Shown here piece by piece: positions 7,436 through 14,430 of a stretch of DNA of 21,496 nt. Origin of the DNA: a virus; IMG/VR virus record IMGVR_UViG_3300020410_000075, positions 1-21,496 of that record; one strand, 5' to 3'. How positions within the stretch are numbered: position 1 is the stretch's first letter; each line of letters starts with the position of its first letter. The position numbers and the translations under genes are program-made. The notes beneath the pieces were generated by a model. The model was not told where the DNA came from, did not search any database, and saw nothing but the letters and a program-made list of their open reading frames with translations.

Positions 7436-7945
7436 CTAGTCAAAGATGTTACCACGATAATCGAACTGATTAGCATTGAGAATCATACTACCAGGACTAT
7501 AAGGCCCAAGGATGGCTTGACCAATCGGGGTATCGTTATTTCTATTGTATTGATATTCTTTAAGTAGAGCATCGTATTTCGAACATATGTCGTTATAGAG
7601 AGTTGTTAAACTCCCGGCCACTCCTCTAAGGTCTATCGAAGACGGACCATCTTTAATTGCCACAGCATTTCCTGCATTAGTCTTAACCTCACTACCCAAC
7701 AAGATACATGCAGATTTGTATACCGTTAGAGTTGTAAAGTCTACGTCATTTTCGGAAATTGGATCTGGAGAAATTGATATGGCTGCTACATTCACAGTGT
7801 ATTCGGTGCTGAAGATAGCATCGTTAAGCACATTGTAGGCACCCACAACTAATATTTGCTTAAGTCTTTCGTCGGTGAAACTCGTACTGTCTAAATCACC
7901 TATGATAGATCTTAACATTAATACTAAATCTATATTCCAAGGCAT
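7436..7945 (-). CDS. Head-tail adaptor (connector)-like protein
   Basis: This 169-residue protein follows the fibre-like genes and opens the head-tail joining set. I chose the ATG at 7945 (MPWNIDLV) because AGGTGGG lies seven bases upstream; an upstream GTG at 7957 would add four residues. The sequence is mainly helical: LMLRSIIGDLDSTSFTDERL, ILVVGAYNVLNDAI and a later helical stretch ending with KYDALLKEYQYN. The opening helices followed by a D..FTDERL turn resemble gp6/gp15-like adaptor proteins that bind under the portal. The C-terminus (TPIGQAILGPYSPGSMIL) is extended, as expected for an arm that contacts neighbours. Assignment rests on helix pattern and gene order. Confidence 0.62.
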   Translation of the reverse strand: MPWNIDLVLMLRSIIGDLDSTSFTDERLKQILVVGAYNVLNDAIFSTEYTVNVAAISISPDPISENDVDFTTLTVYKSACILLGSEVKTNAGNAVAIKDGPSSIDLRGVAGSLTTLYNDICSKYDALLKEYQYNRNNDTPIGQAILGPYSPGSMILNANQFDYRGNIFD

Positions 7946-7989
7946 AAATTTACCCACCTATTAGGAGAAAAGGAAACCCTCTACTAATA

Positions 7990-7997
7990 ATACACAT
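7990..7997 (-). promoter_or_regulatory. Variant ATGTGTAT motif, weak candidate promoter
   Basis: The minus strand reads TTTTATGTGTATTATTAG in the 71-base gap upstream of the adaptor-like gene, one mismatch from the TTGTGTAT motif. The same variant also occurs inside genes, so this copy alone is weak evidence. Confidence 0.25.
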
Positions 7998-8016
7998 AAA
8001 ACCTAAATAATGAAGA

Positions 8017-9861
8017 TTATCTTGCCGACCCCCAGTAAGCACCACTGCCAGCATAATAAGAAGTCTCATCCATCCTATCTTCAAATCTACTATCTAAAAC
8101 CCCTATCGGGGCACCGGGCTCGTTAATAGTTCTATCTAATCTATTAGTGTTAGTAATTTCCGTAATCAATGTACCAGAGGCCCCTAAACCCCTAGCCCCA
8201 CCAACTGAAACCAAAGAATTGCCACTGTTTAATTGGCTCACCCCACTAGAAATAATGCTTGTAATTCCCGTGGAGGCTGCCGGTGTGTCCGATGCCGCAG
8301 TGACTACTCCAGAAACAGTAAAGTTAAACGGATTTAGAGTTGTGTCATTATTGACAAAACTAATAGTTCCATGCTTAACACCAAGCACAGAACTATCTAA
8401 CCGTACAGAAAATGTATCATCTCCAGATGTGGCTATGGAAGTTGCAAGACCTTCGGTTAAAGTAAACCCTGTTGGTATCGTAGGTGTTTCGGTGGTTAAA
8501 GCCAATGCTCCACTATTGGCCACTTTAAACGTTCTGGTAACAGTGCTGCCATCTTGGGTAACTGATCCAAAATCAGTACCATCCGTTGTGGTTGGAGTAG
8601 TATCTCCATCTGTGATGACATTGTCACTCAACCCAGTGACTGAAATTTCGGCAAAGTCTGATGGCGTGTCGCCAAAAATCATCCACGCATGTGCATATTC
8701 TGTGCCATCCGTATTGGTCCAAGCCTCAGTAAGATTGTCCCCACTGGAACCTATTGTTGCTTGCCCGGTAACTGTTTGGGCGTGATTATAATTTTTGAGA
8801 CCGTGGGCGGTAGAAAAATACGAATCAGTATCTGAAGTTGATTGAGCATCCTCGTCAAGTGCTCCTCCAGATTTTTGCGAGTCACCTTCAGCAGACCAAA
8901 ACCCTACACCAAGTCGCGAGTCGTCAGTGGAGTCAGTACTGACCGTTTTCATGGACATGAACCCAATAGCTGCTTTAGGGGGAAATCCCGCATCACGATT
9001 AACGGTTGAATTGCTTGTTGGTTGGGTGCCCCTCAAAACTTTGACGGCTGGACCTTTGATCGCGAGGATCAGGATTTCGCGTTCTGTCGACCCTAAGCTG
9101 TGGTCCCAAGATAATGTATAGCCAGTTGAATCAAGTGAAACGACCGTCGCTGTTTCCTGTGCGGCACCGTGATGTGCGTAAATCGAAATAAATTGGTCTT
9201 TCATCAGCGATCTTGTACCCGTGGTAGACTGATTGTTGAGAGATGTTTGATACGAAGAAACATCGGTTGTACCATCACTCATACCCATCCCGCAGTACGA
9301 CCCAACGTTGGAAAACGGTATGTTCGAACCGGCACTTCCATACAGAGCAATCAACGCATCTGGTTTAAATCCGGGTCCGGTGTATGATACCTCCCCATCC
9401 GCTAGAGGTGTTTCAATTACATCAATTGATATATTTTCAATAGCATCTCCACCCAGTGCTAATTGACCAAAAGTCAAACCGCTTTCCGTGACGTTATCCC
9501 AGTTTAGGGTCACCCTAGCTGCAGACAAACTTTGTATCGTTGCTGATTCGGTGACCCCCGTGGCACTTTGGGAGACATGGCTAGCTACATGAGTGTTCGT
9601 GATTCTAAATTGCGTGTCGCTGGTTCCCTGTCCATTCTCATTGAAGTAGGACACGGTTCCCATCTCGCTGGCATTACCAAAACCAAACGACAGATCAGCA
9701 TGTGATGAAATCTGTGTTAGATTATTTTGAGTTCCAAGATGAAAAACCAATTTTGGTGCATTGGTTGACCAATGCGACGACGTATAGTTTACATTCTCAG
9801 TACCCTCCTCATCAGGGGCCGAATCGTGTTTGGCTTCAGCAAGAAGTACGTTAGCAGTCAT
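8017..9861 (-). CDS. Large modular fibre-like surface protein with HYDIN/choice-of-anchor-like domain
   Basis: The product has 614 residues. Residues about 1-403 are paralogous to the body of the 429-residue protein and hold three tandem beta-sandwich-like units built around G.GFKPDALIALY, MGMSDGTTDVSS, S..STGYTLSWD and ILAIKGPAVKV. Shared landmarks include SYTG, TQPTSNST, NHAQTVTG and HAWMIFGD. Residues about 404-523 form an added domain with the features of choice-of-anchor D/HYDIN folds: DGDTTPTTTDGTDFGSV, TFKVANSG, then VNNDTTLNPFNFTVSG. Residues 542-614 repeat the module of the 87-codon gene. It begins in a TAATG overlap with the 120-codon gene. The likely role is a virion surface or neck fibre binding carbohydrate or host surface; this is inferred. 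Its first two thirds are richer in G+C than the paralogue. Confidence 0.75.
   Translation of the reverse strand: MTANVLLAEAKHDSAPDEEGTENVNYTSSHWSTNAPKLVFHLGTQNNLTQISSHADLSFGFGNASEMGTVSYFNENGQGTSDTQFRITNTHVASHVSQSATGVTESATIQSLSAARVTLNWDNVTESGLTFGQLALGGDAIENISIDVIETPLADGEVSYTGPGFKPDALIALYGSAGSNIPFSNVGSYCGMGMSDGTTDVSSYQTSLNNQSTTGTRSLMKDQFISIYAHHGAAQETATVVSLDSTGYTLSWDHSLGSTEREILILAIKGPAVKVLRGTQPTSNSTVNRDAGFPPKAAIGFMSMKTVSTDSTDDSRLGVGFWSAEGDSQKSGGALDEDAQSTSDTDSYFSTAHGLKNYNHAQTVTGQATIGSSGDNLTEAWTNTDGTEYAHAWMIFGDTPSDFAEISVTGLSDNVITDGDTTPTTTDGTDFGSVTQDGSTVTRTFKVANSGALALTTETPTIPTGFTLTEGLATSIATSGDDTFSVRLDSSVLGVKHGTISFVNNDTTLNPFNFTVSGVVTAASDTPAASTGITSIISSGVSQLNSGNSLVSVGGARGLGASGTLITEITNTNRLDRTINEPGAPIGVLDSRFEDRMDETSYYAGSGAYWGSAR
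8020..8238 (-). repeat. Duplicated coding module, copy at the 3' end of the 614-codon gene
   Basis: Encodes residues 542-614 and matches the product of the gene at 7161-7424, including GLGASGTLITE and the closing Tyr-Tyr-x-Gly-Ser-Gly-x-Tyr pattern. Confidence 0.75.
8293..8652 (-). other. HYDIN/choice-of-anchor-like domain insertion
   Basis: Residues about 404-523 of the 614-residue protein are absent from the 429-residue paralogue. The pattern of DGD.TP, DGTDFG, TFKVANSG, a TFSVRLDSS stretch and NNDTTLNPF matches the Ig-like HYDIN/choice-of-anchor D class, which in bacteria occurs in extracellular proteins. Confidence 0.65.
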
Positions 9862-10223
9862 TATGCAATCCCTAATGCTGTGTTAAATTCTGACCGTGTA
9901 CAATAATCCAACTCTGCTCTCATTAAAATTTGGGATATGTCATTTCGAATAACACCCTTAGCTATTTGAGTTGCTGAGTCTGAGTCCACACCAGTAGTAA
10001 TTAACGAGGTTGCTAAATTAGTAATATTTGTACCAATTTGTGTTTTCACTTTTGCAAATTCAGCTTGTTCACCAGCATCTAAATTGAATCTATCAATCAC
10101 ACCCGCATCTGTCTGTTCACCAGCCAAAATTTCAGTAAAACTTGTAATGGTGGGCCAAATTGGAAGCTTCACCACCTCTTGACCATTATCACCATACCCT
10201 CTAAATCGATCATATAAAGCCAT
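9861..10223 (-). CDS. Small virion-region protein, unknown function
   Basis: This 120-residue protein lies between the Ig-like gene and the large fibre-like gene. The first 45 residues are polar and aromatic (MALYDRFRGYGDNGQEVVKL, then LPIWPTITSFTEIL). The remainder is helical, with VKTQIGTNITNLATSLI and DISQILMRAELDYCT. There is no signal peptide or membrane segment. AAGGGG provides a ribosome site, and the stop overlaps the next start. Genes of this size next to fibres can encode assembly factors or attachment proteins, but nothing in the sequence decides between these. Confidence 0.68.
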   Translation of the reverse strand: MALYDRFRGYGDNGQEVVKLPIWPTITSFTEILAGEQTDAGVIDRFNLDAGEQAEFAKVKTQIGTNITNLATSLITTGVDSDSATQIAKGVIRNDISQILMRAELDYCTRSEFNTALGIA

Positions 10224-10244
10224 CGTATTTTCCCCTTTTAAATA

Positions 10245-10571
10245 TTATAGATTTTCGTATACTCTAAAAGTACCGACATCGGACCTAAATGTACCACCAC
10301 CCATTACTACTTTTGCTTGAATTCTCCAAGTGCCAACCTCGTTAAAATCACCATCTACCGATGTGTATTTAATTTTACCATCAGTACCATCTGTATTGAA
10401 AGAAGCGGTTTTAGTAGTTGATGTTCCAGACGGAGACTGTAATATAAGCTCTAATGTACTGGCCGCAGACACATTAAGAACGGTAGCTGTGCCAGACACA
10501 CAATCTTTTATAGTTACTAAGATAACAGTACCTATATCGTTATAATGGACTTCTTCTTCTGTACAAGCCAT
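10245..10571 (-). CDS. Small Ig-like beta-sandwich virion protein (BppU N-terminal-like)
   Basis: The product has 108 residues. After a short acidic start it shows the order expected of a small beta-sandwich found in phage tail and baseplate proteins: YNDIGTVILVTIKD, then ASTLELILQSPSGT, a short TDGTDGKIKYTS hairpin, and VGTWRIQAKVVMGGGTF followed by VGTFRVYENL. The segment from DG to GTWRIQA is typical of the BppU N-terminal-like class. It is probably an accessory virion protein, perhaps a fibre adaptor, given the flanking fibre-like genes. It begins three bases after the 51-codon gene with GAGAGG as ribosome site. The fold class is moderately sure; the exact role is not. Confidence 0.68.
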   Translation of the reverse strand: MACTEEEVHYNDIGTVILVTIKDCVSGTATVLNVSAASTLELILQSPSGTSTTKTASFNTDGTDGKIKYTSVDGDFNEVGTWRIQAKVVMGGGTFRSDVGTFRVYENL

Positions 10572-10574
10572 AAT

Positions 10575-10730
10575 CTACCTCTCTACTGTAAATTCTAATT
10601 GACGATTCACTTCTAATGTATCATCAAGCTGTCTGTTTATAGTCAAAATAGTGTCTATTTGCCTCTGAATTCCTAAACTAATTTCTAATTTTGTATTCTG
10701 GTTTAATGTAATATTTACTGTCTCTGCCAT
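10575..10730 (-). CDS. 51-residue decapeptide-repeat protein
   Basis: This small gene fills what would otherwise be a 167-base gap. It starts at ATG 10730 (MAETVNITLNQNTKLEISLG) with AGGG nine bases upstream, and ends with TAG three bases before the next start. Residues 21-50 form three exact-length 10-residue units: IQRQIDTILT, INRQLDDTLE and VNRQLEFTVE, all fitting [IV]-[QN]-R-Q-[IL]-[DE]. The regular amphipathic pattern suggests an oligomerising helix. The C-terminus of the upstream 429-residue protein, MELSLRLQRAMEIDL, resembles residues 15-29 here (LEISLGIQRQIDTIL). No other function can be inferred. The tight fit between neighbours and the repeat pattern support it as real. Confidence 0.68.
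   Translation of the reverse strand: MAETVNITLNQNTKLEISLGIQRQIDTILTINRQLDDTLEVNRQLEFTVER
10581..10670 (-). repeat. Three tandem 30-base coding repeats (decapeptide units)
   Basis: The three units encode [IV]-[QN]-R-Q-[IL]-[DE]-x-[IT]-[LV]-[TE]. DNA sequences of the units have diverged while the protein pattern is kept, which points to selection on the peptide. Confidence 0.72.
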
Positions 10731-10738
10731 AATATGCC

Positions 10739-12028
10739 CTATCTAAAAAGATCTATTTCCATTGCTCTTTGAAGGCGAAGTGATAATTCCATACCTATCT
10801 CTTCAGGTATCACTGGTGTTGGTGCATCGCCCAACAATAACCACGCATGTTCTCTTTCTAAACCGTCAACACCAGTCCATGTTTCTCTTATCCCCGTACC
10901 TGTTCCAGACACAGATGCCGATCCCGTAACAGCTTGTGAATGATTATAATATCGAATAGCATGGGTATCACTAACATAACGATCACAATTCGAAGTAGAT
11001 ACACCATCTTGATCTAACCATCCGCCTACTAAATTGTTATTGTTTTCATCCCAAACTCCTACCATAAATTTAGCATGATCTGTTACGGTTTGTGAAGACA
11101 CCCTAGCCGCAGAAATACAAATCCCAGCCTTGGGTGTAAATCCAGCCTCAACATCATTAGTAGAATTACTAGTTGGTTGAGTGGAAAATGCGACCTTGAC
11201 TTTTGGTCCCTTCATAGCAATAATAGTCACTTTCTTGGCTGTGCTGTCAACTGCAGAAAAATTCAATGTATACCCATCAAACTCCATGCTTTTAACAGTT
11301 GCCGCATTAAGTGTTGACTTTGTGTCAAGATCATACATCCGTATAAAATCTGAACATAAGACACCAGCAGTGTCTGATGCGGAAGACAACTTACCCCTTG
11401 ACGAAATCACGGAAACGGCATCCGTTGTTCCATCAGAAAAACCCATAGCAGAAACAGCATGTCTACTGCTGTCTTCTAAAGTATTCGGTGTCATAGTATA
11501 TAAACATATCAACAAATCAGGATTAAAACCCAAGCCAGTATAACTAATATCTCCAACGGAAGTGGGAGTTTCAATTGTCTGAATTTTAATGTCTTTAATA
11601 CCTGAACCACCAAGAACTAAAGAACCATAAGAGAAACCATCAAGAGATGATTCTGACCATGTGTGACCCAACGCTGTTGAAGAATAAGAACTTTGAACCG
11701 CACGCTCGTAAGTAGCTTTATTTCCAAATATGGCAGTCGCACTATGCGTATCAGAGTGTCTACGGGCCGTAATAGTGCTAGGAACCCCATTAAAAGCACC
11801 CAAGCCTATACTGTGATCCAAGGTGTCAGTAGCCCAACCAATGGAATTCCTCATGTCTGCTGTTATTTGAGCAGATGTGCCAACATTGGTAAATGCCAAA
11901 AGCATATGGTTACTTGGGGCATAATCTCCCCAATAAGAACTAGTCAATGCTTCGTTTTGAGTAATTGAAGAGGTGGGTGCTGTGAAGGATATTACCTCAG
12001 CTAATATATCTGTTGATATAGCGGTCAT
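10739..12028 (-). CDS. Three-repeat fibre-like surface protein
   Basis: The product has 429 residues. Its body consists of three tandem units beginning near YAPSNHMLLAF (about 36), GFNPDLLICLY (about 167) and GFTPKAGICIS (about 296). Each unit continues with a Gly-rich strand (IGLGAFNG, AMGFSDG, MVGVWDENN) and ends with a hydrophobic strand (YGSLVLGG, VTIIAMKG, HAWLLLGD). This repeating beta-sandwich plan is shared with the 614-residue protein, its paralogue. The last 27 residues form a helical tail resembling the 51-residue neighbour. It is the first gene after the terminator that closes the capsid block and has GGGGGA as ribosome site. A capsid- or neck-attached fibre or decoration that contacts the host surface is likely but inferred. 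Confidence 0.73.
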   Translation of the reverse strand: MTAISTDILAEVISFTAPTSSITQNEALTSSYWGDYAPSNHMLLAFTNVGTSAQITADMRNSIGWATDTLDHSIGLGAFNGVPSTITARRHSDTHSATAIFGNKATYERAVQSSYSSTALGHTWSESSLDGFSYGSLVLGGSGIKDIKIQTIETPTSVGDISYTGLGFNPDLLICLYTMTPNTLEDSSRHAVSAMGFSDGTTDAVSVISSRGKLSSASDTAGVLCSDFIRMYDLDTKSTLNAATVKSMEFDGYTLNFSAVDSTAKKVTIIAMKGPKVKVAFSTQPTSNSTNDVEAGFTPKAGICISAARVSSQTVTDHAKFMVGVWDENNNNLVGGWLDQDGVSTSNCDRYVSDTHAIRYYNHSQAVTGSASVSGTGTGIRETWTGVDGLEREHAWLLLGDAPTPVIPEEIGMELSLRLQRAMEIDLFR

Positions 12029-12074
12029 AAAATCCCCCGCAATCTTATGTCAGAGCGACACACACCATAATATT

Positions 12075-12082
12075 ATACACAA
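12075..12082 (-). promoter_or_regulatory. TTGTGTAT motif, candidate late promoter (copy 3)
   Basis: TTGTGTATAATATTATGG on the minus strand begins just a few bases after the U-tract of the capsid-gene terminator and lies about 47 bases before the 429-codon gene. A terminator followed at once by a start signal is a natural transcription-unit boundary, the best context among the five copies. Confidence 0.55.
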
Positions 12083-12086
12083 TAAT

Positions 12087-12116
12087 AAAAAAGCCGCCCC
12101 ATTTAGAAGCGGCTTT
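12087..12116 (-). terminator. Intrinsic terminator after the major capsid gene
   Basis: On the minus strand AAAGCCGC, an 11-base loop and GCGGCTTT form a perfect 8-bp, GC-rich stem followed by a short T-rich tract (TTTTTATTATT). It ends the packaging and capsid transcription unit. Confidence 0.87.
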
Positions 12117-12138
12117 ATCCCCGGAAACTGGTCTATTC

Positions 12139-13143
12139 TTAGAAAGAGCCAGCCAGAACACGTCGGTTGTCAAGAACACCAAAGCCAATTTCGGCAGTGC
12201 CGTAATAACCTTGTCGTTGATGACGATGCAGAGCTTCGTCTTCGAAGATTTCAACTTCCTGCTTAACAGGCATAACAAAACTATCGTTTGCAGCCTGATC
12301 CAGACCGATAACTAATTCAACATCGCTAGAAGCGAGCGAACCACCAAGATCGCTGGTAAAGTAGGTTTGATATTCCTGACCATCACCAAACTCAAAGATA
12401 TCGTGCAGGTTAACACCAAACACTCGCGTGATTGCCGGACCATCATCAGTAGCGGTGTAGATTTCTCGTCGAGAAACTTCATCCAACTGATCAACGCCCC
12501 AGTTACGAATATCTTCAATTGCTTCTGGTGAGCAGTAGAGGTCTGTCAAACGACCTGGAGCAGTAACAGAGTTACCACCACCGTTACGTCGCATAACAGT
12601 CTTCAAGAGACTAACCAGACGCTTGGTAAACTGACCAGCAGCAGCATCAGCATCGTAGACCAAGATATTACGGTCTACAGCAGCAGCCAAAAGTGTGTGC
12701 CAGCCATCATCGTTAATCTTCTTAACGAATGAAGACTCCAACACCTGCATAGCACGAGAAACAATGTTCCAGTTAGCACTACGAGCATACTTCAGCAAGA
12801 AATCAATCGAGCTGGAGATACCATAGGTATTAACCATCACATAGTCACCCTCAACATGTCGCTCAGGAATCCGACCATTGCCAGGATTTGTATAGGCAAC
12901 ATGATCAGTTTCTGTGCCGGGAGCCAACAAGTCCAGAGGAAATTCTGGAGATGCGGCGGGTTCTAAAGGCATCGCTTCATAGATAGATGTTACAACATCA
13001 CCAAAAAGCACTCCCTTACGAATAGGAACTTCCAACGCCTTAGCAATTTCCCGTTGAGCAGTAAATGCAACTGCTCGGTCGGAACTGCCGGATCGTCGGA
13101 GCAGTTCAATAAATTCATCAGTAGGTCTGTTTTTACTAGCCAT
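12139..13143 (-). CDS. Major capsid protein (HK97 fold)
   Basis: This 334-residue protein is the expected head subunit: right size for HK97-type capsid proteins without a fused delta domain, and placed after portal, protease/scaffold and decoration-like genes. The N-terminal part is helical (EFIELLRRSGSSDRAVAFTAQREIA). It continues with an extended arm, VPIRKGVLFGDVVTSIYEA, and then a mixed alpha/beta region with YGISSSIDFLLKYARSANWN and a helical stretch VSRAMQVLESSFVKKIND. The LVSLLKTVMRR-to-LTDLYCSPEAIEDIR section fits an A-domain helix and strand. The strong AAAGGAG ribosome site and the following terminator suit a highly expressed gene. It may be cleaved little at the N-terminus, since the scaffold is separate. 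Confidence 0.85.
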   Translation of the reverse strand: MASKNRPTDEFIELLRRSGSSDRAVAFTAQREIAKALEVPIRKGVLFGDVVTSIYEAMPLEPAASPEFPLDLLAPGTETDHVAYTNPGNGRIPERHVEGDYVMVNTYGISSSIDFLLKYARSANWNIVSRAMQVLESSFVKKINDDGWHTLLAAAVDRNILVYDADAAAGQFTKRLVSLLKTVMRRNGGGNSVTAPGRLTDLYCSPEAIEDIRNWGVDQLDEVSRREIYTATDDGPAITRVFGVNLHDIFEFGDGQEYQTYFTSDLGGSLASSDVELVIGLDQAANDSFVMPVKQEVEIFEDEALHRHQRQGYYGTAEIGFGVLDNRRVLAGSF

Positions 13144-13185
13144 TATAAATTTCTCCTTTGAGGTTCAGTTAGTTAAGATACTAGG

Positions 13186-13698
13186 CTATTCAGCGATCTG
13201 GCCGCCAGAAGGTCGAGCAGTATTCGGAAGATCAATATACACTTTGGCATATCCATCTTCGTCTTTCGTGCCCAAGAATCGACCAACAACCTTGGCACTA
13301 CCGGTATGGTCACTATTGTCAGTACCCACCCAGCTAGCAGCAATGTTGCCACTATGAGCCAGATACGCAAGAGCACCAGCGGTTGGTGTGCCAATGATGT
13401 CGTCAGTTACAACAGTACCCTTTTGAAGCAGGGTAACCTTTCCACCCTTTTGGACTTCATCCTTGTGCTGGTTAAGGTGCTGACGAGTCAGGTCAATATT
13501 GACCATATCATTCAACAACAGACCAACAGGAATCTTTCCAGAAGGTTCGGCAGCATAAGTAACCAAGGCAGCACCTTGATCCATAGCTGAACCTGATCCA
13601 GCAGTGCTAACACATGCGATACCACCGCGTGTAGCAGTTTCATTCATAAAGAACGAAATGTCAGTTTGAAGCGTACTTCTATCAGTTTTAAGAGCCAT
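13186..13698 (-). CDS. Head decoration or capsid-stabilising protein
   Basis: The product has 170 residues and is encoded between scaffold and major capsid protein, the usual place for head decoration proteins. It begins MALKTDRSTLQTDISFFMNE and becomes beta-rich, with VGLLLNDMVNIDLTRQHLN, EVQKGGKVTLLQKGTVVT and a stretch AGALAYLAHSGNIAASW. It closes with VGRFLGTKDEDGYAKVYIDL, a pattern in keeping with small beta-barrel cement proteins. The ATG follows a perfect AAAGGAG. Gene order plus sequence style give moderate confidence. It could alternatively be a minor head protein. Confidence 0.7.
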   Translation of the reverse strand: MALKTDRSTLQTDISFFMNETATRGGIACVSTAGSGSAMDQGAALVTYAAEPSGKIPVGLLLNDMVNIDLTRQHLNQHKDEVQKGGKVTLLQKGTVVTDDIIGTPTAGALAYLAHSGNIAASWVGTDNSDHTGSAKVVGRFLGTKDEDGYAKVYIDLPNTARPSGGQIAE

Positions 13699-13728
13699 TA
13701 TCGAATCTCCTTTGTGAGTTTAAATTAA

Positions 13729-14430
13729 TTACTTTTCGTCTTTCGGGACGTGTTGTAAAACAGAACCAAGCCATTCACTGGCCTGTGCCCGCAGAGATTC
13801 GGCTGGATCATCTTCACCAACAGCCTCTGCGATAGCCACTTCTTCAGTTTCTTCGACTGACTCAAGATCAGCTTCTGAAGCTTCTGAAGTTTCTACCTCT
13901 TCTTCTAAAACAGTTTCATCTGCTTTAGCATCATCTTTTTTATCCGCTGTTTTCTTCATAGGAACTGCGGCTTCTTCTTCTTCTTTCATAGCCTTTTCTG
14001 GCTTAACTCTAGCCAAGGTTGTAAGAACCTTAGCAAAAGTGTCGTTATCTACATCTTCAAAAGATGCAAGAGTAGACTCTACAGCTTCTGCTTCAAGACC
14101 AGCATCCTCAAGTGCAGTCTTGCGTTCCATTCTAGCTTCCTTCTTCTTCATTTCTCGCAGTTCTTTCATCTTGTCTTCCATATCTTTTTCGCCGTGCTTA
14201 ATTGCTTCAGCTTGTTCAGCAATTTTAGCTTCGGCTTCTGAGATCTGGGTTTCGAAACCAGAAATCTGCTCATCTTTTTCAGCAAGAGTTGCTTCAAAAG
14301 TAGCGATTTTGGCATCGAATTCGGCTTGCTGCTCAGCAGCAACCTTTTCTTGCAATGCATCATTAGCAGCTTTAGCTTCTGCTAATTCAGCTCGCAGATC
14401 ATCGATCTGCTTTTCATAACTGTCAGACAT
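13729..14430 (-). CDS. Scaffold protein translated from an internal start (nested gene)
   Basis: An in-frame ATG at 14430 (MSDSYEKQIDDLRAEL) opens a 233-residue product identical to the last 233 residues of the protease gene. A perfect AAAGGAG at 14437-14443 lies six bases upstream, as strong as the sites of the two capsid genes. The product is a long coiled coil rich in Ala, Glu, Lys and Gln (about 1-125), then a highly acidic region, and a short closing helix (SEWLGSVLQHV) of the kind scaffolds use to bind the capsid protein. The arrangement parallels the lambda C/Nu3 pair: one frame giving few protease-scaffold and many scaffold molecules. Confidence 0.8.
   Translation of the reverse strand: MSDSYEKQIDDLRAELAEAKAANDALQEKVAAEQQAEFDAKIATFEATLAEKDEQISGFETQISEAEAKIAEQAEAIKHGEKDMEDKMKELREMKKKEARMERKTALEDAGLEAEAVESTLASFEDVDNDTFAKVLTTLARVKPEKAMKEEEEAAVPMKKTADKKDDAKADETVLEEEVETSEASEADLESVEETEEVAIAEAVGEDDPAESLRAQASEWLGSVLQHVPKDEK

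Noticed and set aside
8147-8785. Long plus-strand open frame opposite the 614-codon gene
   Set aside because: It is fully antisense to a protein with clear paralogy, is Val/Pro/Ser-rich as expected of a shadow frame and would be the only plus-strand gene.
14039-14419. Plus-strand open frame of 126 codons opposite the scaffold
   Set aside because: Its Ser/Ala-rich product is the mirror of the Ala/Glu/Lys coiled coil; no ribosome site supports it.
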